Shown here piece by piece: positions 32,752-40,664 of a stretch of DNA of 46,971 bases. The notes under the pieces were generated by a model. The model was not told the origin of the DNA. It did no database searches and saw nothing but the letters and a program-made list of their open reading frames with translations. The first letter of the stretch is position 1, and every line of letters begins with the position of its first letter. Source of the DNA: Streptomyces purpureus (GTDB taxonomy: Bacteria > Actinomycetota > Actinomycetes > Streptomycetales > Streptomycetaceae). The stretch is from contig NZ_BMQQ01000009.1 in the NCBI RefSeq assembly GCF_014648195.1, positions 63,813 through 110,783 on the forward strand. Reading direction: 5' to 3'. The translations under genes were made by a program, and so were the position numbers.

Positions 32752-33111
32752 TCAGTTCGTGCACCCTGCCGCCTTCTTGGCCGCCGGGAAGTAGGCGGTC
32801 ATGAACCGGGCCATCTCGCCGCGGCGCTTGGCGACGTCTTCGGTCGCCGTCGGCGGGAACACCTGGGCGACGAAGCGGCGTGCTTCACCCCGGTACGTGC
32901 AGGAGGCGACGGCGATCACCGTCGCGTCGCCGACGCGTCCGTCGTCACCGACCCCGATCCGGTCGGAGTTGACGAGCAGCCCCGCGTGGACCTTCATCGG
33001 GTCTGATTCCACGCCGATCACGTCGCCCTTCACCGTGAGGACCTGCTTCTTGTCCACGGTGATCGCGCACCGGGGCCGGCCGGGCGCCGAAGCGTACGAC
33101 GACTGTTCCAC
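32752..33111 (-). CDS. Hypothetical protein, probably an N-terminally truncated secreted-protein domain
   Basis: About 119 residues from a possible GTG at 33111 with no good ribosome binding site. The open frame continues upstream into the tRNA-Arg gene, where it cannot be coding. The readable domain includes GRPRCAITVDKKQVLTVKG, DATVIAVASCTYRGEARRF and a tail RFMTAYFPAAKKAAGC. Three cysteines and the beta-rich pattern suggest an extracytoplasmic domain, but no signal peptide or lipobox is present. I think this is the C-terminal half of a lipoprotein-like gene whose start was lost at the tRNA end. A functional short protein cannot be excluded. Confidence 0.4.
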   Translation of the reverse strand: MEQSSYASAPGRPRCAITVDKKQVLTVKGDVIGVESDPMKVHAGLLVNSDRIGVGDDGRVGDATVIAVASCTYRGEARRFVAQVFPPTATEDVAKRRGEMARFMTAYFPAAKKAAGCTN

Positions 33112-33150
33112 CTTGTCGCCACCCGGCAGGACCAGTGATAGACAACGACA

Positions 33151-33185
33151 AAGAGCCGGACCCAGTGGGACTGGGTCCGGCTCTT
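33151..33185 (-). terminator. Hairpin terminator downstream of tRNA-Arg
   Basis: Arms 33151-33166 (aagagccggacccagt) and 33170-33185 are perfect complements with a 3-nt loop. On the minus strand the stem is followed by tgtcgttgtc. It lies about 54 nt beyond the tRNA 3' end and is its likely terminator. Confidence 0.75.
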
Positions 33186-33238
33186 GAAGTCTGGCACTTC
33201 CGCAGATCAGCGGGTTGAACACGCTGTTCCGGCTTCTG

Positions 33239-33310
33239 TGCCCCCGGCAGGATTCGAACCTGCGCACACGGCTCCGGAGGCCGTTGCTCTATCCCCTGAG
33301 CTACGGGGGC
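33239..33310 (-). tRNA. tRNA-Arg (anticodon CCG)
   Basis: On the minus strand 72 nt fold as a tRNA. The acceptor is gcccccg/cgggggc with discriminator A, and the D-arm is gctcaggggatagagc. The anticodon stem-loop is acggc-ctccgga-gccgt with anticodon CCG at the loop centre, reading CGG codons (Arg). The T-arm is gcagg-ttcgaat-cctgc. CCA is not encoded. A hairpin terminator follows at 33151-33185. The region on its 3' side is full of gene fragments, as often seen where integrative elements use a tRNA 3' end. Confidence 0.95.
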
Positions 33311-33339
33311 GTCCGCCGCGTTCGGCGGCGACGGGTAGA

Positions 33340-33370
33340 ACCCTACCAGCTCCCGGCCCATGGCTGTGAA
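33340..33370 (-). promoter_or_regulatory. Probable tRNA-Arg promoter
   Basis: Minus strand TTCACA (33370-33365) and TAGGGT (33345-33340) with a 19-bp spacer lie about 30 nt upstream of the tRNA 5' end. Both hexamers fit; the spacer is 1-2 bp longer than ideal. Confidence 0.4.
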
Positions 33371-33477
33371 CAGGTATTTCGGCCGGGCGGGCGCAGGTGC
33401 GTCCCCCGCTCGGGGTGGAAGTGGGCAAAACCCGGACGCAGCCCCTGCCGCCGACCTACTCTCGAGGAGTGTCAGGC

Positions 33478-33924
33478 GTGTCCGGGCGGGTGCTCGTTGT
33501 CGACGACAACAGGGTCATCCGGCAGTTGATCAGGGTCAATCTCGAGCTGGAGGGCTTCGAGGTCGTGACCGCGGCCGACGGTGTCGAGTGTCTGGACGTC
33601 GTGCGCCAGGTCCGCCCCGACGTCGTCACGCTCGATGTCGTCATGCCCCGGCTCGACGGGCTCCGGACCGCCGCGCAGCTGCGGTCCGATCCGCTGACCA
33701 GCCACGTGCCCGTCGCGATCATCAGCGCCTGCACGGAGTACGAAGTGGAGACCGGGATCGCCGCCGGAGTCGACGCGTTCCTCGCCAAGCCCTTCGAGCC
33801 CGCCGAGCTCGTCCGGGTCGTCCGGCAGCTGATGCGGCCGCGCGGCGGGGGAGAGGAGCGGGACGAGCCGCCGTCGCTCGACGGCAGGCACGGAGCCGGG
33901 CGGGCCGGGAGCACCCGAGGCTGA
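33478..33924 (+). CDS. Stand-alone receiver-domain response regulator
   Basis: A 148-residue protein. The start is the GTG at 33478, 8 nt after gaggag (33464-33469). It is a complete receiver domain: the acidic pair in LVVDDN (residues 7-9), the phospho-acceptor Asp in VTLDVVMPRLDG, Ser/Thr in AIISACTEY and Lys in LAKPFEP. A short disordered tail follows instead of an output domain, so it signals by protein contact. No histidine kinase is adjacent. It precedes the ArgS-related gene on the same strand, but that gene seems to have its own leaderless promoter. Confidence 0.9.
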   Translation: MSGRVLVVDDNRVIRQLIRVNLELEGFEVVTAADGVECLDVVRQVRPDVVTLDVVMPRLDGLRTAAQLRSDPLTSHVPVAIISACTEYEVETGIAAGVDAFLAKPFEPAELVRVVRQLMRPRGGGEERDEPPSLDGRHGAGRAGSTRG

Positions 33925-33985
33925 GGGTATGGCGGCTCCTGCCCGCATCGCGAAACCGGTTCGCATTCATCCCCCCCTCCTCCCA

Positions 33986-33991
33986 TACGCT
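33986..33991 (+). promoter_or_regulatory. -10 element for a leaderless ArgS-related mRNA
   Basis: TACGCT (TAnnnT) ends 6 nt before the GTG at 33998, and the bases between contain no ribosome binding site. This spacing is the signature of leaderless transcription starting at the initiation codon. Confidence 0.45.
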
Positions 33992-33997
33992 TGTCTC

Positions 33998-35206
33998 GTG
34001 ACCCCCGCGGACCTCTCCCTCACCGTGCTGCGCGCCGTGCGCCGTGCGGTCGACGAGGGTGCGCTGCGGGTGGCGCTGCCCGAGCGGGTTGTCGTCGAGC
34101 GGCCCCGGCCCGGCGGGCGGGGGGACTACGCCACCAACGCCGCCCTGCGCCTGGCCCGCGACGCCCACCTCCCGCCCCTCGAAGTCGCCCAGATCCTCAT
34201 GGACCGGCTGCGCGACACCCCCGGCATCCGCACGGTCGAGATCACCGGGCCCGGGTTCCTGAACCTCACCCTCGACGCCGCCGGGGACGCCGGTCTCGTA
34301 CGCCGCGTGCTCACCGCCGGGACCGCCTACGGGCACGGCGGCTCGATGGCAGGGCAGGTCTTCCAGTACCACCACCGCCCCGAGGTACGGGCCGCCGTCG
34401 TCGCCGACACCGTGCGCCGGCTCCAGGTGGCCCAGGGCGCCTCCGTACGGACCAGCTGCGATCACGTCGACCCCGACTGGGCCCGCCTCGGCGTCACCGT
34501 CGGAGCCGAGGGGCGGCCCCCCGTCGAGCTCGCCGAGCTCCGCGCGCGGCCCGCCGGGCACACCGCCGACGTACTGCTGCGCCGCTTCGGGGCCGACGCG
34601 ACCCGCTGGGCCCTGCTTCGGGCCGCCGCGCAGGACCGGCCGCAGCTCGACGACACCCTGCTCCTGCAGACCGAGGCCAATCCCCTCTTCCGCGTCCGGT
34701 ACGCATACGCCCGCAGCCGCGCCCTGCTGCGCGGCGCCGCCCAGCTCGGCTTCGGCAGCGACCCGGCCCCGACCGCCGCGCCCGCCCATACCGCCGCGCT
34801 CGGCACCCAGCCGGCCGACGTGCCCGCCCGACCCGCCGCGCTCGGCACCCACCCCGTCGACGCGCCCGCCCATACCGACGGGCTCGGCACCCACCCCGCC
34901 GACGCCCCCGCCCTCACCGCGGCGCTCGGCACCCACCCCGCCGACGCCCCCGCCCTCACCGCCGCCCTCGGCGACCACCCCGTCGTCCTCGAATCGGCCG
35001 CCCGCCTCCGCGCCCCCGACCGGGTCGCCCGGCATCTCGAAGTCATCGCCGATGCCCTGCTCGCCTTCCAGCACACCGTGCTGCCGCTCGGTGACGAGAA
35101 ACCCTCGGCCGCCCACCGCGCCCGGCTCGCGCTCGCCGAAGCCGCCGGGACGGTGCTCGCCGGCGGCCTCACCCTGCTCGGCATCAGCGCACCCGAACAG
35201 ATCTGA
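33998..35206 (+). CDS. nrtL: ArgS-related anticodon-binding protein (NrtL-type), non-catalytic paralogue
   Basis: A 402-residue relative of arginyl-tRNA synthetase. The N-terminal part matches the ArgS additional domain (ADLSLTVLRAVRRAV, GDYATNAALRLA, GPGFLNLTLD). Middle and C-terminal parts keep ArgS-like ADVLLRRFGADATRWALL and the DALR-type anticodon-binding helices (LFRVRYAYARSRALL, ARHLEVIADALLAFQHTVLP). The HIGH and KMSK-type ATP motifs and most of the Rossmann catalytic core are missing, so aminoacylation is not expected. Residues about 265-330 are four 14-residue tandem repeats. The gene sits 12 nt before lysA and just after tRNA-Arg and a receiver gene. The product name follows the annotated NrtL family; its role is unproven. 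Confidence 0.85.
   Translation: MTPADLSLTVLRAVRRAVDEGALRVALPERVVVERPRPGGRGDYATNAALRLARDAHLPPLEVAQILMDRLRDTPGIRTVEITGPGFLNLTLDAAGDAGLVRRVLTAGTAYGHGGSMAGQVFQYHHRPEVRAAVVADTVRRLQVAQGASVRTSCDHVDPDWARLGVTVGAEGRPPVELAELRARPAGHTADVLLRRFGADATRWALLRAAAQDRPQLDDTLLLQTEANPLFRVRYAYARSRALLRGAAQLGFGSDPAPTAAPAHTAALGTQPADVPARPAALGTHPVDAPAHTDGLGTHPADAPALTAALGTHPADAPALTAALGDHPVVLESAARLRAPDRVARHLEVIADALLAFQHTVLPLGDEKPSAAHRARLALAEAAGTVLAGGLTLLGISAPEQI
34790..34985. repeat. 42-bp in-frame tandem repeats (four full copies plus a partial)
   Basis: Units start at 34790, 34832, 34874 and 34916, with a shorter divergent copy from 34958. Each encodes a variant of TAALGTHPADAPAL. They form a flexible linker in the ArgS-related protein. 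The last two full units are nearly identical, implying recent slippage; copy number may vary between strains. Confidence 0.85.
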
Positions 35207-35218
35207 AAGAGCGACGAC

Positions 35219-36610
35219 ATGAGCCGTTCCGCACACCCCGCCGGGCCCCGCCACGCAGACGTCCTGCCCGAGGGGCACTACTCGGCGCCGCCCGCGGACC
35301 TCAACCTTCTCGACCCCAAGGTGTGGTCGCAGACCGTCGGACGGGCCGAGGACGGACAGGTCACCGTCGGCGGCATCCCGGTCGGCACCCTTGCCGAGGA
35401 GTTCGGCACCCCCGCCTACTTCCTCGACGAGGCCGACTTCCGCGCCCGCTGCCGCGCCTGGGCCGACGCCTTCGGCAAGGAGGCCGACGTCTTCTACGCC
35501 GGAAAGGCGTTCCTCTCCCGGGCCGTCGTCCGCTGGCTCAAGGAGGAGGGGCTCAACCTCGACGTCTGCTCCGGCGGCGAGCTGACCACCGCCCTCGCCG
35601 CCGGCATGCCCGCCGACCGCATCGCCTTCCACGGCAACAACAAGTCCGAGCAGGAGATCCGGCGGGCCGTCGAGGCCGGCGTCGGGCGGATCGTCCTCGA
35701 CTCCTTCCAGGAGATCGTCCGCGTCGCCCACATCGCCCAGTCCCTCGGCACGCGCCAGCGCGTCCAGATCCGGATCACGGTCGGTGTCGAGGCGCACACC
35801 CACGAGTTCATCGCGACCGCCCACGAGGACCAGAAGTTCGGCATCGCGCTGGCCGGCGGGCAGGCCGCCGAGGCCGTACGCCGGGCCCTCAAGCTCGACG
35901 GCCTCGAGCTCATCGGCATCCACTCCCACATCGGGTCCCAGATCTTCGACACCTCCGGGTTCGAGGTGGCCGCCCACCGGGTCGTCGGACTGCTCAAGCA
36001 GATCCGCGACGAGCACGGCGTCGAGCTGCCCGAGATCGACCTCGGCGGCGGCCTCGGCATCGCGTACACCTCCGACGACGACCCCCGTGAGCCGCACGAG
36101 ATCGCCAAGGCGCTCTTCGAGATCGTCACCCGCGAATGCGAGGCCGCCGGACTCCGTACGCCCCGGATCTCCGTCGAGCCGGGCCGCGCCATCGTCGGCC
36201 CCACCGCCTTCACCCTCTACGAGGTCGGCACGGTCAAGCCGCTGGAAGGGCTGCGGACGTACGTGAGCGTCGACGGCGGCATGTCGGACAACATCCGCAC
36301 CGCGCTGTACGACGCCGAGTACACCGTCACCCTCGTCTCGCGCACCTCCGACGCGCCGCCCATGCTCTCCCGAGTCGTCGGCAAGCACTGCGAGAGCGGC
36401 GACATCGTGGTCAAGGACGCGTTCCTCCCCGCCGACCTGGCCCCCGGCGACCTGATCGCCGTACCCGCCACCGGCGCCTACTGCCGCTCCATGGCGAGCA
36501 ACTACAACCACGCTCTTCGCCCGCCCGTCGTCGCCGTCAAGGACGGCGAGGCGCGCGTGATCGTCCGGCGCGAGACGGAGGAAGATCTCCTGCGTCTCGA
36601 TGTCGGCTGA
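35219..36610 (+). CDS. lysA: Diaminopimelate decarboxylase
   Basis: A 463-residue PLP enzyme that converts meso-diaminopimelate to L-lysine, the last step of lysine synthesis. The PLP-binding Lys96 is in FYAGKAF. Other landmarks are [27 protein letters not shown], the glycine-rich [22 protein letters not shown] and, near the C-terminus, [13 protein letters not shown], which supplies active-site residues across the dimer. Length is slightly above average because of a 30-residue N-terminal extension. It starts 12 nt after the ArgS-related gene with agagcg as a weak ribosome binding site, so it may be cotranscribed. A hairpin at 36631-36659 separates it from hom. Confidence 0.97.
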   Translation: MSRSAHPAGPRHADVLPEGHYSAPPADLNLLDPKVWSQTVGRAEDGQVTVGGIPVGTLAEEFGTPAYFLDEADFRARCRAWADAFGKEADVFYAGKAFLSRAVVRWLKEEGLNLDVCSGGELTTALAAGMPADRIAFHGNNKSEQEIRRAVEAGVGRIVLDSFQEIVRVAHIAQSLGTRQRVQIRITVGVEAHTHEFIATAHEDQKFGIALAGGQAAEAVRRALKLDGLELIGIHSHIGSQIFDTSGFEVAAHRVVGLLKQIRDEHGVELPEIDLGGGLGIAYTSDDDPREPHEIAKALFEIVTRECEAAGLRTPRISVEPGRAIVGPTAFTLYEVGTVKPLEGLRTYVSVDGGMSDNIRTALYDAEYTVTLVSRTSDAPPMLSRVVGKHCESGDIVVKDAFLPADLAPGDLIAVPATGAYCRSMASNYNHALRPPVVAVKDGEARVIVRRETEEDLLRLDVG

Positions 36611-36630
36611 TGAAATAGATGTCTCAGGAT

Positions 36631-36659
36631 CCGGACGGGGGATAGAAACCGCCGTCCGG
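36631..36659 (+). terminator. Hairpin after lysA
   Basis: ccggacgg (36631-36638) pairs with ccgtccgg (36652-36659) across a 13-nt loop, 20 nt past the lysA stop and upstream of hom. It is a moderate terminator or attenuator. Confidence 0.5.
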
Positions 36660-36705
36660 TGAGTGAGACTGGTCCATACCGTAGAAGTACGAGAAGTGAG
36701 GTCGG

Positions 36706-37998
36706 ATGATGCGTACGCGTCCGCTGAAGGTGGCGCTGCTGGGCTGTGGAGTGGTCGGCTCAGAGGTGGCGCGCATCATGACGACGCACGCCGACGACCT
36801 CGCCGCGCGCATCGGCGCCCCGGTGGAGCTCGCCGGCGTCGCCGTCCGCCGCCCGTCCAAGGTGCGTGAGGGCATCCCCGCGGAGCTGATCACCACCGAC
36901 GCGACCGCGCTGGTCAAACGCGGGGACATCGACGTCGTCGTCGAGGTCATCGGCGGCATCGAGCCGGCCCGTACGCTGATCACCACCGCCTTCGAGCACG
37001 GCGCCTCGGTCGTCTCGGCCAACAAGGCCCTGCTCGCCGAGGACGGTGCCACGCTCTACGCCGCAGCCGAGGAGCACGGCCGGGACCTCTACTTCGAGGC
37101 CGCCGTCGCCGGCGCCATCCCGCTGATCCGCCCGCTGCGCGAATCCCTCGCCGGCGACAAGATCAACCGCGTGATGGGCATCGTCAACGGCACCACCAAC
37201 TTCATCCTCGACGCGATGGACACCTCCGGCGCCGGCTACTCCGAGGCGCTGGACGAGGCCACCGCCCTCGGGTACGCCGAGGCCGACCCCACCGCCGACG
37301 TCGAGGGCTTCGACGCCGCAGCCAAGGCCGCCATCCTGGCCGGGATCGCCTTCCACACGCGCGTACGCCTCGACGACGTCTACCGCGAGGGCATGACCGA
37401 GGTCACCTCCGCCGACTTCGCCTCCGCCAAGCGCATGGGCTGCACCATCAAGCTGCTCGCGATCTGCGAGCGGGCCGCCGACGGCGAGTCCGTCACCGCG
37501 CGCGTGCACCCCGCGATGATCCCGCTGAGCCACCCGCTCGCCTCCGTCCGCGAGGCCTACAACGCGGTCTTCGTCGAGGCCGAGGCCGCCGGGCAGCTCA
37601 TGTTCTACGGCCCCGGCGCCGGCGGTTCGCCGACCGCGTCGGCCGTACTCGGCGACCTGGTCGCCGTGTGCCGCAACAAGCTCAACGAGGCCACCGGCCC
37701 CGGTGAGTCCGCGTACACCCAGCTGCCCGTGAGCCCCATGGGCGACGTGGTGACGCGGTACCACATCAGCCTCGACGTGGCCGACAAGCCGGGCGTCCTC
37801 GCCCAGGTCGCGACGGTCTTCGCCGAGCACGGGGTGTCGATCGACACCGTCCGCCAGCAGGGAAAGGACGGCGAGGCATCGCTCGTCGTCGTCACCCACC
37901 GCGCGCCCGACGCCGCCCTCTCCGGGACCGTCGAGGCGCTGCGCAAGCTCGACACCGTGCGCGGTGTCGCCAGCATCATGCGTGTTGAAGGGGAGTAA
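36706..37998 (+). CDS. hom: Homoserine dehydrogenase
   Basis: A 430-residue enzyme that reduces aspartate semialdehyde to homoserine with NAD(P)H, the branch toward threonine and methionine. The dinucleotide motif is GCGVVG (13-18). The catalytic region includes TANKALLAE-like SANKALLAEDG, GAIPLIRPLRESLAGD, GIVNGTTNFIL and DPTADVEGFDAAAK. A C-terminal ACT domain (about 345-430, ISLDVADKPGVLAQVA) suggests allosteric feedback by threonine. The ribosome binding site is gtgagg before ATG 36706 (36709 is possible). The thrC start follows its stop by 6 nt, so hom and thrC form one operon. Confidence 0.96.
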   Translation: MMRTRPLKVALLGCGVVGSEVARIMTTHADDLAARIGAPVELAGVAVRRPSKVREGIPAELITTDATALVKRGDIDVVVEVIGGIEPARTLITTAFEHGASVVSANKALLAEDGATLYAAAEEHGRDLYFEAAVAGAIPLIRPLRESLAGDKINRVMGIVNGTTNFILDAMDTSGAGYSEALDEATALGYAEADPTADVEGFDAAAKAAILAGIAFHTRVRLDDVYREGMTEVTSADFASAKRMGCTIKLLAICERAADGESVTARVHPAMIPLSHPLASVREAYNAVFVEAEAAGQLMFYGPGAGGSPTASAVLGDLVAVCRNKLNEATGPGESAYTQLPVSPMGDVVTRYHISLDVADKPGVLAQVATVFAEHGVSIDTVRQQGKDGEASLVVVTHRAPDAALSGTVEALRKLDTVRGVASIMRVEGE

Positions 37999-38004
37999 GG
38001 ACCC

Positions 38005-39075
38005 ATGACCAGCAAGGGCACCCACCAGTGGCGCGGCATCATCGAGGAGTACCGGGACCGCCTTCCGGTCACGGACACGACGCCGGTCGTCACGCTCCGT
38101 GAGGGTGGCACTCCGCTCGTCCCCGCTCAGGTCCTCTCCGAGCGCACGGGCTGCGAGGTGCATCTCAAGGTGGAGGGCGCCAACCCCACCGGCTCCTTCA
38201 AGGACCGCGGCATGACCATGGCCATCACCAAGGCCAAGGAGGAGGGCGCGCAGGCCGTCATCTGCGCCTCCACCGGCAACACCTCGGCGTCGGCCGCCGC
38301 CTACGCCGTACGCGCCGGCATGGTCTCCGCCGTCCTCGTGCCGCAGGGCAAGATCGCGCTCGGCAAGATGGGTCAGGCACTGGTCCACGGCGCCAAGATC
38401 CTCCAGGTCGACGGCAATTTCGACGACTGTCTGACGCTGGCCCGCGCGCTCTCCGAGAACTACCCGGTGGCGCTGGTCAATTCGGTCAACCCGGTCCGTA
38501 TCGAGGGCCAGAAGACCGCCGCGTTCGAGATCGTCGACGCCCTCGGCGACGCGCCCGACATCCACGTCCTGCCCGTCGGCAACGCCGGCAACATCACGGC
38601 GTACTGGAAGGGCTACCGCGAGTACGCGGCGGACGCGATGTCCACGCACACCCCGCGCATGTGGGGCTTCCAGGCCTCCGGTTCCGCGCCGATCGTGCGC
38701 GGCGAGGTGGTCAAGGACCCGTCGACCATCGCCACCGCGATCCGGATCGGCAACCCCGCCTCCTGGGACTACGCGCTCGCCGCCCGGGACGAGTCGGGCG
38801 GCTTCATCGACGAGGTGACGGACCGCCAGATCCTGGCCGCCTACCGGCTGTTGGCCGCGCAGGAGGGCGTCTTCGTGGAGCCCGCCTCCGCCGCGTCGGT
38901 GGCCGGTCTGCTCAAGGCCGCCGCCGAGGGCAAGGTCGACCCCGGCCAGAAGATCGTCTGCACTGTCACCGGCAACGGACTCAAGGACCCTGACTGGGCC
39001 GTCGCCGGCGCCCCCCAGCCGGTGACCGTGCCGGTCGACGCGGCCACCGCGGCCGAGCGTCTCGGTCTCGCCTAG
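38005..39075 (+). CDS. thrC: Threonine synthase
   Basis: A 356-residue PLP enzyme of the fold-type II family that converts O-phosphohomoserine to threonine. The PLP lysine is Lys66 in [11 protein letters not shown]. Further landmarks are [16 protein letters not shown], the phosphate-binding [14 protein letters not shown] and a C-terminal [12 protein letters not shown]. It is the short actinobacterial type without the long N-terminal extension of plant enzymes. It follows hom by 6 nt with its ribosome binding site (aagggga) inside the hom end. A short hairpin at 39078-39099 follows, and thrB lies 280 bp further on with its own control region. Confidence 0.97.
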   Translation: MTSKGTHQWRGIIEEYRDRLPVTDTTPVVTLREGGTPLVPAQVLSERTGCEVHLKVEGANPTGSFKDRGMTMAITKAKEEGAQAVICASTGNTSASAAAYAVRAGMVSAVLVPQGKIALGKMGQALVHGAKILQVDGNFDDCLTLARALSENYPVALVNSVNPVRIEGQKTAAFEIVDALGDAPDIHVLPVGNAGNITAYWKGYREYAADAMSTHTPRMWGFQASGSAPIVRGEVVKDPSTIATAIRIGNPASWDYALAARDESGGFIDEVTDRQILAAYRLLAAQEGVFVEPASAASVAGLLKAAAEGKVDPGQKIVCTVTGNGLKDPDWAVAGAPQPVTVPVDAATAAERLGLA

Positions 39076-39077
39076 CC

Positions 39078-39099
39078 CCCGACCCCGTACGAGGTCGGG
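39078..39099 (+). terminator. Hairpin after thrC
   Basis: cccgacc (39078-39084) pairs with ggtcggg (39093-39099) with an 8-nt loop, starting 3 nt past the thrC stop. It is a modest terminator. Confidence 0.5.
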
Positions 39100-39139
39100 C
39101 ACCGTGCGACGCCCCGCGCCGAAACTCGCACAGGAACGT

Positions 39140-39197
39140 ACATAGGTGCACAGGATGGCTCGCGACACGCATCGTGCGCCTCCTGTGCGCCCTATGT
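39140..39197. promoter_or_regulatory. Long interrupted inverted repeat upstream of thrB
   Basis: acatagg-t-gcacagga (39140-39155) is complementary to tcctgtgc-gc-cctatgt (39181-39197): 15 pairs with a one/two-base bulge and a 25-nt loop. A further direct copy of gcacaggaacg lies at 39128-39138. A -10-like TAGGCT (39219-39224) follows, so the structure sits just upstream of, or over, the thrB promoter. Confidence 0.5.
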
Positions 39198-39355
39198 CGC
39201 CACAGAACCTTCCTTCGATAGGCTGTACTTAACCCGCCCCGCCGCATATGCCGCGGTGTTGCCGCCGTTGTCGCCAGATGTGGTCGGCACGGCCCCCGGG
39301 TCTTCGTACTTCCTCCAGAAAACCCGTAGTCAAAGCCAAGGAGAGTCATCGAGCG

Positions 39356-40273
39356 ATGGCCGGTCCAGCGTTCCGCGCCGCCGCCGTACGGGTGCGCGTT
39401 CCCGCCACCAGTGCCAACCTCGGCCCGGGCTTCGACGCCCTCGGCCTGTCGTTGGGGCTGTACGACGACGTCGTCGTCCGGGTCGCCGACTCCGGGCTGC
39501 ACATCGACATCGCCGGCGAGGGTGCCGAGACGCTCCCCCGCGACGAGAAGCACCTGCTCGTACGCTCCCTGCGCACTGCCTTCGACCTGCTCGGCGGGCA
39601 GCCGCGCGGCCTCGAGGTCGTCTGCGCCAACCGCATCCCGCACGGCCGCGGCCTCGGCTCCTCGTCGGCCGCCATCTGCGCCGGCATCGTCGCCGCACGC
39701 GCGGTGACGATAGGCGGCGACGCCAAGCTCGACGACGCGGCCCTGCTCGAGCTCGCCACCGAGATCGAGGGCCACCCCGACAACGTCGCCGCCTGTCTGC
39801 TCGGCGGCTTCACCCTCGCCTGGACCGAGAGCGGCGCGGCCAAGGCGATCAGGATGGAACCCGCGAATTCCATCGTTCCGGTGGTTTTCGTCCCCGGAAA
39901 GCCGGTGCTCACCGAGACCGCCCGCGGCCTGCTGCCGCGCACCGTTCCGCACGTCGACGCGGCCGTGAACGCGGGCCGCGCGGCCCTGCTCGTCGAGGCG
40001 ATGACCAGGCGCCCCGAACTGCTGCTCGCGGCCACCGAGGACCGGCTGCACCAGGAGTACCGGGGCCCCGCGATGCCGCAGAGCCTCGACCTGGTGAACC
40101 GACTGCGTGCGGACGGTGTCCCCGCGGTCATCTCCGGTGCGGGCCCCACGGTGCTCGCGCTGGTCGAGGACGGCGCGGCCGACAAGGTCGCGCTCCTGGC
40201 GGGCGAGGGCTGGGCGGCCAACCGCCTGGCGCTCGACGGTTCCGGCGCGAGTGTTCTGCCGCTCGCTCCGTAA
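39356..40273 (+). CDS. thrB: Homoserine kinase
   Basis: A 305-residue GHMP kinase that phosphorylates homoserine to O-phosphohomoserine, the substrate of ThrC. The start is the ATG at 39356, about 10 nt after aaggagag; the frame is open upstream to 39248 but that part is not conserved. GHMP motif 1 is VRVPATSANLGPGFDALGL, motif 2 is PHGRGLGSSSAA (95-106, ATP phosphate loop) and motif 3 is ISGAGPTVLAL near the C-terminus. Unlike hom and thrC it has a separate 280-bp upstream region, suggesting independent control. Confidence 0.97.
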   Translation: MAGPAFRAAAVRVRVPATSANLGPGFDALGLSLGLYDDVVVRVADSGLHIDIAGEGAETLPRDEKHLLVRSLRTAFDLLGGQPRGLEVVCANRIPHGRGLGSSSAAICAGIVAARAVTIGGDAKLDDAALLELATEIEGHPDNVAACLLGGFTLAWTESGAAKAIRMEPANSIVPVVFVPGKPVLTETARGLLPRTVPHVDAAVNAGRAALLVEAMTRRPELLLAATEDRLHQEYRGPAMPQSLDLVNRLRADGVPAVISGAGPTVLALVEDGAADKVALLAGEGWAANRLALDGSGASVLPLAP

Positions 40274-40664
40274 CGCGCAGTGACACGAGATTGCCGGTGA
40301 TGGAGAGGGGGAATGTTTGATGGAGCCGGTAGTGTTAACCTCAAGTCTGCACCCGACGTCGTTGTGGCGCGGTGCTGAGTGTCCCTATCCGGGACCGCCA
40401 TTCTTCCGGGAGCCTCCCCAAACTGCCTGAGCAGCCTGCCTGAGCAGTTTCGAGCACGCTCCGGAACCGGCACGACACCCCTCGCTTTCCCCAGGAGCGG
40501 GCCGAGCACAGGGGGCCTCGGGCCGGACCCACAGCACACTTTTCTCTCCGCCGTACCCGGCGGGACCACCGCCCCGACCGGCTCACAAGCCAAGAGCCGT
40601 AGTCGGACAGCACAACCGGTCGCCGAGCCAGATGGCCGACGTCCGCTCCAGGGAAGGACCCTTC
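40274..40664 (+). other. 391-bp rho leader region without genes
   Basis: No gene is seen between thrB and rho. The region has a 12-bp direct repeat, ctgcctgagcag at 40423-40434 and 40436-40447, each copy itself able to form CTGC...GCAG. A -10-like TAGTGT lies at 40330-40335. Long pyrimidine-rich, G-poor stretches follow toward the start. A long leader of this kind could carry Rho-binding sites for autoregulation, as in E. coli; that is inference. Confidence 0.4.

Noticed and set aside
33187..33267. N-terminal extension of the hypothetical gene through the tRNA-Arg (MRRFESCRGH...)
   Set aside because: These codons are the tRNA sequence and its flank; the residues are the usual false translation of a tRNA T-arm.
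34790..34985. Regular repeats considered as a CRISPR array
   Set aside because: Units are contiguous with no unique spacers and are translated in frame in the ArgS-related gene.
33722..36511. 929-codon minus-strand open frame across the ArgS-related and lysA genes
   Set aside because: Antisense to lysA, which has a complete set of family motifs; composition is Gly/Val/Asp repeats typical of the complement of a high-GC gene.
36760..39168. 802-codon minus-strand open frame across hom and thrC
   Set aside because: Same reason: fully antisense to two certain metabolic genes and without any recognisable domain.
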